Positions 26,176 through 36,262 of a stretch of DNA of 64,000 nucleotides are shown piece by piece. The stretch spans positions 8,494,001 to 8,558,000 of the forward strand of contig CM121341.1 of the NCBI GenBank assembly GCA_051530055.1, given 5' to 3'. Within the stretch, counting starts at the first letter, position 1; each line of letters opens with the position of its first letter. The notes under the pieces were generated by a model. The model saw only the letters and a program-made list of their open reading frames with translations. It made no database searches and was not told the origin of the DNA. A program made the translations under genes and the position numbers. Origin of the DNA: Neoechinorhynchus agilis. Taxonomy: Eukaryota; Acanthocephala.

Positions 26176-27639
26176 AAAGCACGTGACTAAATAGAACCTT
26201 CAAATAGTACTTGAGAAAATCCTTAAATGCATTTCCACCAGTGGAAATGTTATGATTGTTTCTATCTCGAGTAATCCATAATGAATTGCTTAGATACCAT
26301 GCAAATTTAATTGGATTTCTGGTGATCATAATCTCCCGAATAAAATATGTTTGTGCGAAGAAACCTCGCAAAAGAGCTATTAGAATCTCTTCTTTCAAGC
26401 AATGACTGATGAAGCAAACCGTCCTCTTTCGAAATATACCAATCAAATATTTTCTATCAAGACGAAGGATTATTCCGATCACAACTCGAACTCTATCAAC
26501 CCGAAGGATTTCCTCTTGGTGATTTAAATTTAAGCGGGCGATGAATTTTTAAATTCCTTTTCAATGTCGGAAAAATTGTTGAAGTCGAACATTAAAGATG
26601 TCTGATTTAAAACTAAAGTATATTTACGGGACTCCATTAGCAAGGCCGTCGTCAGAGCAAATAAAATGAACATTGAATGCTTTTGAGCGCCATTTTTCCA
26701 ATCTTAAAACTCCGGTTGACTTTACGAATTTTCATATTAAAATTTAATATTGTTGAAAGGATTGCACATTTTGCGCACAACTGGAAATGGGTTTTTCTCC
26801 ACGTCCATTATTTTATCGATATCATCACGAAAGGATATTTGGCACATAACGAATTCTTTTTTGAAAGAATGATTTCGAAAAGCATCCACGCGACCGCTCC
26901 GGATCAGCGGACTTCGGGGAATGAACCAGGACCTCCGCAGGGTACCCCGTGGGCTTCGTCAAGGAAAAGACTCCACCATCGATGATGTTTTCTTCAATTG
27001 TCTCGTTTTGTGAGTGGCAAGTTTCCGTCTTTAAGTCGCGGTCCAATCTCCAGGAGGATCGTAACGAGTGTAGTGTTCCTAAGGACCGAAATGATCGCGG
27101 TTAAAAGAAACGCTTTTAAGTAGACATCGACATTCGTGCTTGTTAAAATGTCTGAAGATAATGTCTCACAGCTTGATATGAGTGTTTTGTTGAGTTGTTT
27201 CAGCGTTTGCTGCGAAATAAAGAACTCACATGAAGGAATAATAAATGGGTTTTAAAATAAGAAAACTGAGAAATCCTGGAGAATTCAAGGAAAAGATGAT
27301 TAAAACGGTTGCGAATAGAATAGCTCAACGTAGGTTTATTTCTGAAACGTAATTAAGAAAGAGACGCTGATTAAAATGTATGGAGAAATATCGAGAGTCG
27401 TTCTAGGATAAGATGGGAACTTAGACTAAGCCACGAAAAGTCATAGTGTTGTCTTCGCAAAAGCAGAAATGGCAATGATGCACTTTTTGTGACATGCTGG
27501 CATCAATGATTTCTCATTTTGCACGAAGGAAATCGTGGATGTCAGGAATATTCTTAAACGGACGTTTTCTCCACTACGATCTTCTAAAGATTTCAAAGAG
27601 AGACTATGTTGGTTTTTATATCTTACAGATTGTAATTTA
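26176..27639. other. Intergenic, nothing recognised
   Basis: Short frames only. A small GC-richer patch at 26880-26990 has no identifiable content. Confidence 0.4.
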
Positions 27640-27790
27640 GGTTTTTTAGGCCGGAAATTGAAGGAATTTATTATGTCCGATTGATTTCGGAGGCACAATC
27701 TTGTACGCCTTTATTAAGATTATTTTTGTTTATCTAAACCAACAATTCAATCTTCAAACGTTATAATTTATGCCTGAATTTTTTTCCTGA
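27640..27790. repeat. Foldback family A, degenerate copy 3
   Basis: It contains GAAGGAATTTATTATGTCCG, GATTTCGGAGGCACAATC and CAATTCAATCTTCAAACGTT, matching in inverse order the flank and arm of the copies at 3212-3662. Confidence 0.6.
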
Positions 27791-28012
27791 GACTGGATTA
27801 TTTTATAAAAAAGTTTACTTTGGTTATGGACACTGCGCTCGTGTTCTTTGGCGAAAAACGGAGTGTACCTTGTTCTAAAAACGTCTCTGAATAAGTTAGA
27901 GTGCACGTCGCGATCAGCTATTTAAGGACTTTGAAATAAAACGTAAAACCACATAACTTAAAAAACGAGCGTAATATCGCCGTCTCCACAAAGGTTGCAG
28001 CGGCGTTTAAAG

Positions 28013-29538
28013 ATGATAAATTCGTTGAAATCAAAAGAAATCATTGATCGCGAGTGGAAATATGGCTGCCACAATTATCACCCCCTTCCAGTTGTTCTCA
28101 ATTGCGGTCAAGGTTTGTCCACACTTGAAGCCTTTAATGAAATCATTCTTTTAGGAATCTTTGTCTTCGATCTGGACAACCGGCGATATTTCGATTTCCT
28201 TAGTGGATACAGTGCCCTCAACCAAGGTCACTGCCATCCTAAGATAACTGCAGCTCTCAAGGACCAAGCAGATAAACTAACCCTTACGTCTCGTGCTTTT
28301 TATAACGACAAATTGAGTGATATGGAGCAATTTTGTTGTCAATTGTTTGGCTACGATAAACTTCTTCCAATGAACTCCGGTTGTGAAGGGTCGGAAAGTG
28401 CAGTGAAGATTGCTAGAAGATGGGGATATGAGATAAAAGGCATTCCTGATAACGAAGCGATCGTCGTATTTGCGGAAGGGAATTTTTGGGGGCGTTCTAT
28501 TGCTGCCGTGTCCTCTTCCACGGATCCAGATTCTTTTAAGCACTATGGTCCATATTTGCCTAAATTCGAGATAATAAAGTATAATGATCTAGAAGAGTTA
28601 GAGGTTTGTTCTCAATCGTTATCAATGAACACTTTCACAATCCACTAAGGATAAATGCAAGAATCCAAATGTTTGTGCTTTTATGATTGAACCGATTCAA
28701 GGGGAGGCAGGTGTAATAATCCCAAATGAAGGATACTTAAAGGGAGTCCGTGAACTGTGCTCAAAGTATAATGTACTCATGATCGCTGATGAGATACAAA
28801 CGGGATTAGGGAGAACTGGAAGGTATGAAACTAAAATCAAGAATTAGGCCAGTAGTTTTAAGATTTTTTGAAATTAAAGTCACGAAAACTCTCGGTTTCA
28901 ATTCAGAGTTTTGATGTGCGCATTTAAGGTTGATATGCTGCGACCACGAAAATGTGAAACCTGACATCCTCGTACTTGGAAAGGCAATGTCTGGCGGTTA
29001 TTACCCGATTTCCGCAGTATTGGCCAACGACAATGTCATGAATGTTATTACACCCGGAACTCATGGCTCAACTTATGGTGGAAACCCACTTGCTAGCGTT
29101 GTGGCAATTGCTGCTTTAAAAGTACTTCAATGGCATTTTTTACGTTAATAAACAAAAAATTTAGTGTTTAGTTGAAGAGAATATGATTGAGAATAGTGAG
29201 TGTATGGGATTGAAACTGAGAGAAGGATTGGAAAAAATGAAAGGACGTGTGATCGTCAATGTCCGCGGAAAGGGTCTAATGTGTGCCATCTCCCTTGCAC
29301 CGGGTATAAACGAATCGGGGTTTAAAAAGTCTTTATGGCTTATTTTTCAGGTTTCGACGCGTTCAAATTCTGTCTGAAACTTAAAGACGAGGGACTTTTG
29401 GCTAAACCAACTCACGGTGTTCACATCAGACTTTGTCCACCGCTGATCATTAACGAAGAGCAGATAAAAGAAAGCTTAGACATTATCAACAAAGTGGTCG
29501 AATACGTCTCAAGCAATCAGACTGAATTTAGAGCTTAA
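28013..29538 (+). CDS. oat: Ornithine aminotransferase
   Basis: A PLP enzyme that converts ornithine and 2-oxoglutarate to glutamate semialdehyde and glutamate, usually in mitochondria. Exons are 28013-28112, 28155-28603, 28650-28822, 28929-29121, 29165-29303 and 29351-29538. Motifs are [33 protein letters not shown], the PLP-ring stretch with [31 protein letters not shown], the Schiff-base Lys in [23 protein letters not shown] and LLAKPTHG. About 413 residues. From the ATG at 28013 there is only a short lead before the conserved DREWKYG, so no clear mitochondrial presequence; an upstream exon may be missed, since AAAG directly precedes the ATG. It is convergent with NDUFAF1, 135 bp apart. 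Confidence 0.95.
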
Positions 29539-29673
29539 AGGACATTAAAAAATAATTAGTCTTTATTGAACGATTAGATAAAAAGTCCTGGGGGTACTCT
29601 ATACTTTTCATAGGCATTCTTTTCAATGTCTATCTGAGTATCTTTAATCACATAAACGCATTCCAATTCTAAT

Positions 29674-30470
29674 TTAAACGGGACCTGTGATGTTATCCAT
29701 AAGACTGATTGTTATCCCAGTCACGGAGCTCATATACTTCTTTTCCGGTTGGATATCTTTTAGTACGCCTTTATTAGCAAGAGCCAGTTTAGCAAACGGA
29801 ATCCGGACGTCCTGCCAATAAGGACCACCGCGAGTGTGAAGAGGATATACATACATCTCATGAGCAAGCTCTTGATAATAACCTGGCATGTTCAATATAA
29901 GAGTATAACATCGTCCATCTCCACGTAATCGGAGTCCAATGTGAGTGTACGCCGCCCATTCGAACTTTTTATTCCCAATACGGAAAGGCATTCGATCTCC
30001 TTTGGCAACCATTGCAGCGAGACCGCGTACTTTAATAGGTTCAATGTTTTTTTCGCTACTGATGGCTTGTGAGAGGTCGAAATCGTATCCTCCATCCAAG
30101 TATCCGCTGAAAATAAGCCAACGTTTGTTTGGGGAAAGTTCTACTCTTGCCCAAGACTCTCCAATTCGCTCTGGTCTATCGGATGCAACCATCCAATTGT
30201 TCAAAGGTTCATCCGTACCGTCGAATGTGTACACCGGAGTACAGTCACCGTGGTAATGAATTAATCTTTATTGGTAAGGGATAAAGGAAAAAACAAGCTG
30301 AAAGTTACGTAAAAGTACCGAGGAGTGCTCGTAAACACTTCTTTCAATTCTTTACATAATTTCATTGTATCGCCCCAAAGAAGTTTGATTGTCTGTAAGA
30401 TCCGGACGTCGATGGGAATCGAACTGATTTCATCTTTTATCTCCTTTGCACCCTCGATGCCTATGGAGCG
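29674..30470 (-). CDS. ndufaf1: NDUFAF1 / CIA30, complex I assembly factor
   Basis: A mitochondrial assembly factor needed to build the membrane arm of respiratory complex I. The main exon 29674-30265 encodes the CIA30 beta-sandwich: VYTFDGTDEPLNNWMVASD, ARVELSPNKRWLIFSGYLD, RGLAAMVAKGDRMPF, YTHIGLRLRGDGRCYTLIL and YWQDVRIPFAKL. An upstream exon ends at 30319 (intron 30266-30318, 53 bp) and encodes KEIKDEISSIPIDVRILQTI, a helix seen before CIA30 in the family. Its 5' limit near 30470 and the presequence are not resolved. The codon before VYTFDG is in frame with LIHYHGDCTP, so the short-start alternative is unlikely. Confidence 0.9.
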
Positions 30471-30479
30471 GACGATAGG

Positions 30480-32097
30480 TTAGCCGACAAAGCTCTTTTA
30501 TACGCCAATATATAGGGGCATTTTAATTCTAAAATGTGCAAAATGTTATGGAGTAACACAAAAATCACACAAAAAATATATTCAGAGTGGTGAACAGAAT
30601 CGCAATGGATATCAATTTTAAGAATCGCGAAACAACAGATCTTGAAGGACGTAACGGAACCCTATGCTGGGAATTCGACCCGGAATTTTTTGCAGCGTCA
30701 AGATAATGTGCAGCGAGTACTAAAGTTGAACAAAAACATTCGGCATTAAATTTCTAATGGTATCACTAAAAAAAGCCATACAGAATTTTTAGATTTTTTC
30801 CATTTTCGATAAAAGCGAGAAACTCGAAGTAAAATGAGAAATATCGTAAGAATGATTATGTTACAATAGAAATCTTTATATAGACAACAACGAGCATAAA
30901 TAGCATTTTTCCAATAGAGTAAAATAGACGGAGAAAAAAGGACACGGGTTTTTAAATACGCCGCAATCATCAGCTACTAAAGTCATAAATCCACAGTCCT
31001 GTAACAATAGGATTTGGTTTCCAGATTTTTCAGGAAATCAGGTTGAAAATTGACTAGTATGAGCAGAAAAGTTTTGAGATAAATGGCGGATAATAGGAGT
31101 ATTATTGCATATACTTGACGAATGTCTTGTTTTTATTCCAAGTGTTCCATTTAAGAAGTTAGTCTACTTCAAGTGCAAATGGTTTTTTCCGGGGTTGAAG
31201 AAGCATCTAAACTTTTGATTGGAAACGCACTAGTAAAAAAGAGGGCAGTTTATTGCGACGAGACAGTCTTCATTTATCGGCTACTGAAGTTCAAAGAAGA
31301 GACGATATTTGAATTGGAGACAACATCGAATGTGAGTACTTTTCGAATTGGTGGCATGGGCCGAATGTAAATTCCCTGAATATTTATTTCCGAAATTTCA
31401 CTCGGGATAATTCATTTTGGTAATCATTGTCAAAATACAATAAACTTGATTTTTTAAGTGGCAAAAGTGGGAGAAGGTATGTTTAGATTTCAAGTTCGAC
31501 TAAACAAAGATGATTAAGGTTAGGTCGACATGGAGCACTAGAGCAGCAGCACACTATCCGGAAAAGCGAATTTCTGCGCAGAATTCCGAGTACTACAAAA
31601 CGCGTTGTTCTGAAGGCGTTATTTCCGTGGCGACAGAAGCTGCTCAAGCACTCACATTTCGGGAAACATGACCTCGAGAGCGAGAGAGATCTATAATTTT
31701 TATGGCCTGTTGAAAAGGAACACAAATTCACTTAACCTCATGCATTCAAAAGAGAACGCCCCCCCACCGACATAGCAGCATGTTGCACACTTGGATCTCG
31801 TGAGTTGTTGAGACGGAATGTCAGTACGAATCCTTGCACCCGCCGGCATAAAACGACGACATACCCCTCCGTGCTCTCCAATAATTGTAAAAAAAGTCTC
31901 GACGTTGTACGTTCACCAAACAGATCATCGTCCTCTTCGCTTTGACCAATGCATTCCGCATGTCTAAAAAGAATTGGAGAAGATCCGGTTTAAGATGTGC
32001 TGTAATCGAACAAGGAACGAAGAAACGGGCGAAAACGTCCATAATAAGGTGCGCTCAGATGTTTTACTCGTTTTCTAAAGAAATTGACTAGAGAAAA
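30480..32097. other. Intergenic with weak coding candidates
   Basis: A plus-strand frame at 31173-31330 (with LIGNALVKKRAVYCDETVF) ends at a GTGAGT donor and could be an exon; a short WQKWEK stretch with acceptor and donor follows at 31460-31477. Frames at 31500-31700 are Arg-rich and unrecognised. Nothing firmer is seen. Confidence 0.3.
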
Positions 32098-33733
32098 ATG
32101 GTTTCAGAGGAACACATTCACAAAATCGTAAAGGAGAATCAGGTGGGTCATACAAAACAACAACATTATTTTTATTTACGGGCGTGCGAAAAAGACAATG
32201 TTAAACCATTGACGTCCAGACAAGCTTACAGGGATTTCCTTAAAGAATCTACTCAAAAACCCTAGCATTTGAAAGAAAATGAGTAAAAAGACGTTCATTT
32301 CCCGACATACAAAAAGTGCCAGTTAATGAGGCACTCATTCATAATGTCGATATGCGAGAGGAGGTACTCGGGTATATGATTAGAAGAATTATGGTTTAGA
32401 AGTCTTCATCCGGTAAAGAGTTTATTAGAGACGTTCTGCGAGCCTCCAAGGGTTCATCATCAGTTTGTTGCTTTTTAAAATACGCTTAGTAAAGCAACGA
32501 ACTGATGATGAACCCTAGATGGTTCGCAGAACGCTTTTAATCGAAAAAGTTATTTACGGAGTGATGAAAACTTCTAAACAACCTCCTTTCACATAACGAC
32601 ATTTTATTAAAGACGTTCTGCAAACCTTTTAGAGTTCATCATCAGTTCTAAAATAAAAATGGAATAAAAAATTATTTACCGGGTAAAGACTTCTAAACAA
32701 TAAGACTTTCTCTATAAGTTTTGGTAGACATAGCAAAAAAACCCTTAATATCGAATCCATTTTAGGCATGTTATATGCATAGCGATTATCTTTTTTTTTC
32801 AAAACCAAAATCACCTTTAAGTGGACAAAAAAGAGAAGAATGCCAACACTCGAGGGACATACCATTTCCGTGAATAAAGGAACACTCACAACTTCAGCTA
32901 TTTCTGTTGCACGCATTGTGTTTGGGTAACAATCTGTCTGCCATTTCCCACGTGGATTTAGCATCCGCCATCAGATTCCACTGAGTAGGATGTATACCGT
33001 TAAATCTAGAAAATCTTCATTCAGAAATACTCACTTCTAAGTGGCGGTCAGAACAGAATCTCTTCAATTTTTATCTATAGCTCGCATAATAAAATAAGCG
33101 CAAACCAGAGTAGTTGGTGCGATTTAAAAGAAGAGCAAGTCTTTAGAAACTAAATTTCATTTTAACTATCCATTCCATGATAGACATACAAAAATATCGA
33201 TTAGAGTTTCTCCGATACAAAAAAGTGATATTCTAATTGATCTCTTCTAGAAAACGGCTTTATTATCGCACAATGAACTTCTGGACAGACTGATGCCAAT
33301 GGACTTGAGAAACATTTCTCAATCAGAATTGGAGTCCAAAACTCGGGCAATATTTGAAGAAAATGCAAAGAGGTGAGATTTTGGTTCTCCGAATGTCTAT
33401 CATTAATCAGTTATCGTTAAAGAAGGTTTGAAGCGATGAAAAGTCACTTGGGCGAATATTTGGTCAAGCAGAATAAGAGACGAACACGATCATGGGTAAT
33501 CGATAAGCATCCAAATATGACATTTAAGAAAAAACGATATTCGTCCATTGGAAACACTAACACACTTAAGTACGCGGAGGAGCATAACTCGTTTTTTATC
33601 GTTATTTTATAGCTCTTGCTGTTTTGAACGATGCCAGTCGACTAAGCCGACGGCGCAACTTTCCCTAATAAATTGGAACGATCTTTCAAATGAACAACGT
33701 TCTCAACTCATTGGATACACGGGTTTATTTTAG
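32098..33733 (+). CDS. Unrecognised 150-residue protein, four exons
   Basis: Exons 32098-32142, 33251-33372, 33426-33590 and 33613-33733 join in phase to a closed frame of 151 codons. It starts MVSEEHIHKIVKENQ, continues with a Leu/Glu-rich stretch (LLSHNELLDRLMPMDL), a basic segment (LVKQNKRRTRSWV, then FKKKRY) and a Cys cluster SSCCFERCQSTKP, and ends GYTGLF. The third intron (33591-33612) would be only 22 nt, but both flanks are open only in the joined phase. The first intron is 1.1 kb and carries foldback family B. Basic and Cys-rich parts could suit a nuclear protein; no family is recognised. Confidence 0.5.
32345..32710. repeat. Foldback family B, palindromic copy plus half copy
   Basis: The arm GTTTAGAAGTCTTCATCCGG, with GAGACGTTCTGCGAGCCTCC and GGGTTCATCATCAGTTTGTT, pairs with the right arm to about 32590. 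A further partial arm (GACGTTCTGCAAACC, then ACTTCTAAACAATAAG) extends to 32703. It sits in the first intron of the gene at 32098-33733. Confidence 0.75.
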
Positions 33734-34021
33734 ATCAAGTCGACTGAAAACGAGAAAAAACTTTTCTTGGGTAGGTTTACCGAAATGGAATGCAAGTGGA
33801 CAATACCTCGGATGCGACCGTTGTAAGGATTTAGTGGACCAAGTAATAAATCAGTCTTCCAAATGTAACCAAAAGGGTAAGGACAGTCATAATAAGTGAC
33901 TTATAAAGCTGTGCGCTAGATGAACACCAAAAGGAAATGGCACTTTCGACAATGATGGTTTGTCAAGATTCTTTAAAACTAAAGACACGTAGGCTAAATC
34001 ATCGTTTTACAATTCGACCTG

Positions 34022-34371
34022 ATTTTGTCCTTTTCAAACCCAGTTGAATCCACAATTCCGTTTACTATCGAATCACTTGCATTGACATCCAAAGAGGATC
34101 CTTCATATGTACACCGATCAGCTTTTCGTGCAGTTAAAAAGACTACTCGCAATGAATGGGAGGAACCTATTATTTCGGATCAACTAACGAATTGCACACT
34201 TCCGTTCGAGTACTTAAATGAAACCGTTAAAAATCAAACAAATTATATCAAACCGACTACTAATCATCCAAAATGCGACTATCAATTACAGATTAGTAAA
34301 GACTTTACTCAACATTTGCCAACATCAATGCTGGAATATTTTTACTGGCAATGTATGAGCCCAGGAAGTAA
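34022..34371 (+). CDS. Candidate exon, unrecognised
   Basis: An open frame with SFSNPVESTIPFTIESLAL, HRSAFRAVKKTTRNEWEEP and MLEYFYWQCMSPG, ending at a good GTAAGT donor near 34370. There is no ATG near its start, so it would be an internal exon. It may belong with the frame at 34950-35450, but I could not find a phase-consistent join. Confidence 0.35.
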
Positions 34372-34949
34372 GTATTTCACTTTTTCTTTGAAAATGGGTT
34401 GCATGGTCGATTGAAGAACAAGTATCTAGAAACACGACTGCTTTAGATGGTCACTAACTCGATTTTTGTCTTTCAAGCAACCTTGTGTAAAAATCACCAA
34501 ATCGAATTTGGAACTTAAATGCAAGTTTTTTTAGTTTCCCTAGGGTGTCATTTTGAACAAGGTGACTCAAGAGATTTTTAAGTGATTCAACAATACCCAT
34601 TTAAGGAACTGTTTTGAACACAAAATGAACGAGAGCGCAGAATTTTGGTCCCTTAGTGAGAAAAGGATTAAATTAGAATGAAATGCTGTTTGATTTTCTC
34701 ATCTATGAAACTTCTTAATTCTCGCGATCCCTATAACTATGAATTATAGTTTCAGAAACAGAATTCGATTTCTCTACTCTGACCTACTAGAAACTGTTCA
34801 AAAATCACGATTTTCTTCGCTCGCTCCTATCGTATTAGTTGCACCGCAACGGCAATGCCAAAAGACAAGCGTTTCGTCAATTCTTTATCATGAAAAAAGG
34901 CAGGAACGGTTCAGGGCGCATAGGGAACTCGGTGGTGTAGTGAGGTCTT

Positions 34950-35450
34950 TTGCGACGACCACTGAGCAAAGCCTCCAATGCCAAAAAAACCCTTTTAGAA
35001 CAGTTTCCTTCGAAAACAATGAACATGGACGGCGGTTCCGGTGGTGCCGAAGTATCAAGGAGAAAGCGAAAGTCTCAACCGAAGAAGCATCCTAACCATA
35101 GAGAGAGGTGGAATAATGGCGAAAGCAATGTGGATAACGGAAAAATCACAAAACCTTTGTTTTGGAAATATTTTCTGGGACCGCCGATAGACGTCCCACG
35201 GTCACAACTGCAACACAGAGAGTCGAGTGTTAAAAGTCCGGGGATGGATTTCGTAAAGGAAGAGGAGGACGGTGAGGAATTTCATAGGAGGTTTCAGGAA
35301 ACAATCGCAATGAGAATTTTAAGTGATTTGCCCATTAGTGATGAGTACTACCGAGATCTAAATGAACGGGTAAAATCGAAAAACTCAACTAGACTGCTAC
35401 AATGGACCCGTGTCCTTAGTGGTGGCGGATCAAGCGGTACAAATAATTAA
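34950..35450 (+). CDS. Candidate 3' exon, basic protein, unrecognised
   Basis: A 166-codon open frame ending TAA at 35448-35450. It has a Gly-rich turn, then the basic RRKRKSQPKKHPNHRERW, which looks like a nuclear localisation signal, an acidic FVKEEEDGEEFHRRFQE, and a Ser/Gly tail GGGSSGTNN. No ATG is assured; internal Met codons start at about 35019. No family is recognised. Confidence 0.4.
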   Translation: MRRPLSKASNAKKTLLEQFPSKTMNMDGGSGGAEVSRRKRKSQPKKHPNHRERWNNGESNVDNGKITKPLFWKYFLGPPIDVPRSQLQHRESSVKSPGMDFVKEEEDGEEFHRRFQETIAMRILSDLPISDEYYRDLNERVKSKNSTRLLQWTRVLSGGGSSGTNN

Positions 35451-35639
35451 CTGAAAAATAGAGAATAAATTGAGCGAAAATTGATTAGCATGGAGGGGCT
35501 TTTGTTGACTAGGAAATAAAAAGGACCCTAAAGTTTCTAGTATTTAGAATCAAAAGACAAAACAAATAAACCAGCTTCTAAAAACAATAACCACCAACCT
35601 TCCCACACTCGACCGGACCCGTGATCTACTCTATCATTC

Positions 35640-36045
35640 GGCGTAGTCGTCGACCGTCATCGTCAACCGTCTCCTCCGGATCCGTAATCCACATCCACTT
35701 CCGGATCCGTCATCCACTTCAAACTCAGGATCCGTCATGTACTCCAATTCCTGATCTGTCATTCACTCAAAATTTCCGGATCCGTCATTCATCCACTTCA
35801 AATTCCCGATCCGTCATCTACTCCACATTCCGGATCCGTCATTCATCTACTCCAAATTCCGAATCCGTCATTCATCAACTCTAATTCCGGATCCGTCATC
35901 AACTCAAAATTCCGGATTCCTCATTCATCCACTCCGAATTCCGGGTCCGTCATCAACCTCTCCGGATCCGTCATACACTCGCAATTTAAAGATCCGTCAT
36001 CCACTCAGAACTCCGGATCTATTATCCACTCCGAATTTCCCAATA
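35640..36045. repeat. Degenerate minisatellite, 24-33 bp units
   Basis: About 13 imperfect units built on CCGGATCCGTCATCCACTC followed by AAATT or similar. Units vary in length and base. The 87-codon frame across it is an artefact of the repeat. Confidence 0.85.
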
Positions 36046-36124
36046 GGAGACGGCGAAACTTGGCATTAAACGCTGCGAAATGCGAGATTTTAATGATGAA
36101 CGGCGAATATGAGGCGTCCAGACA

Positions 36125-36262
36125 AATTATCGTTAAAGATTTTCAGAACTTGGCCCGGGGATAGAATTGATCACTCCAGGCCGGTTGAGGGTTCTAGGTG
36201 CCAATCTTCGACCGCAACTTTCAATGCACGAGGCTCTGTTCCTGATCAAGAAAATATCAATC
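36125..36262 (+). mobile_element. LINE fragment (same family as 40.4-42.8 kb)
   Basis: One frame reads ELGPGIELITPGRLRVLGA and then HEALFLIKK, matching the LINE copy at about 41490-41660 (LAPGLELITLFRLSLLG, then MIKNTLFIPKLL). It stops being LINE-like at about 36250, exactly where satellite S1 starts. Confidence 0.7.

Noticed and set aside
26677-27046. Frames on both strands over a GC-richer patch
   Set aside because: No motif, no splice sites, and each strand is equally open.
35621-35884. 87-codon frame in the BamHI-site minisatellite
   Set aside because: Entirely repeat-derived Ser/Arg/Ile text with no conserved phase between units.
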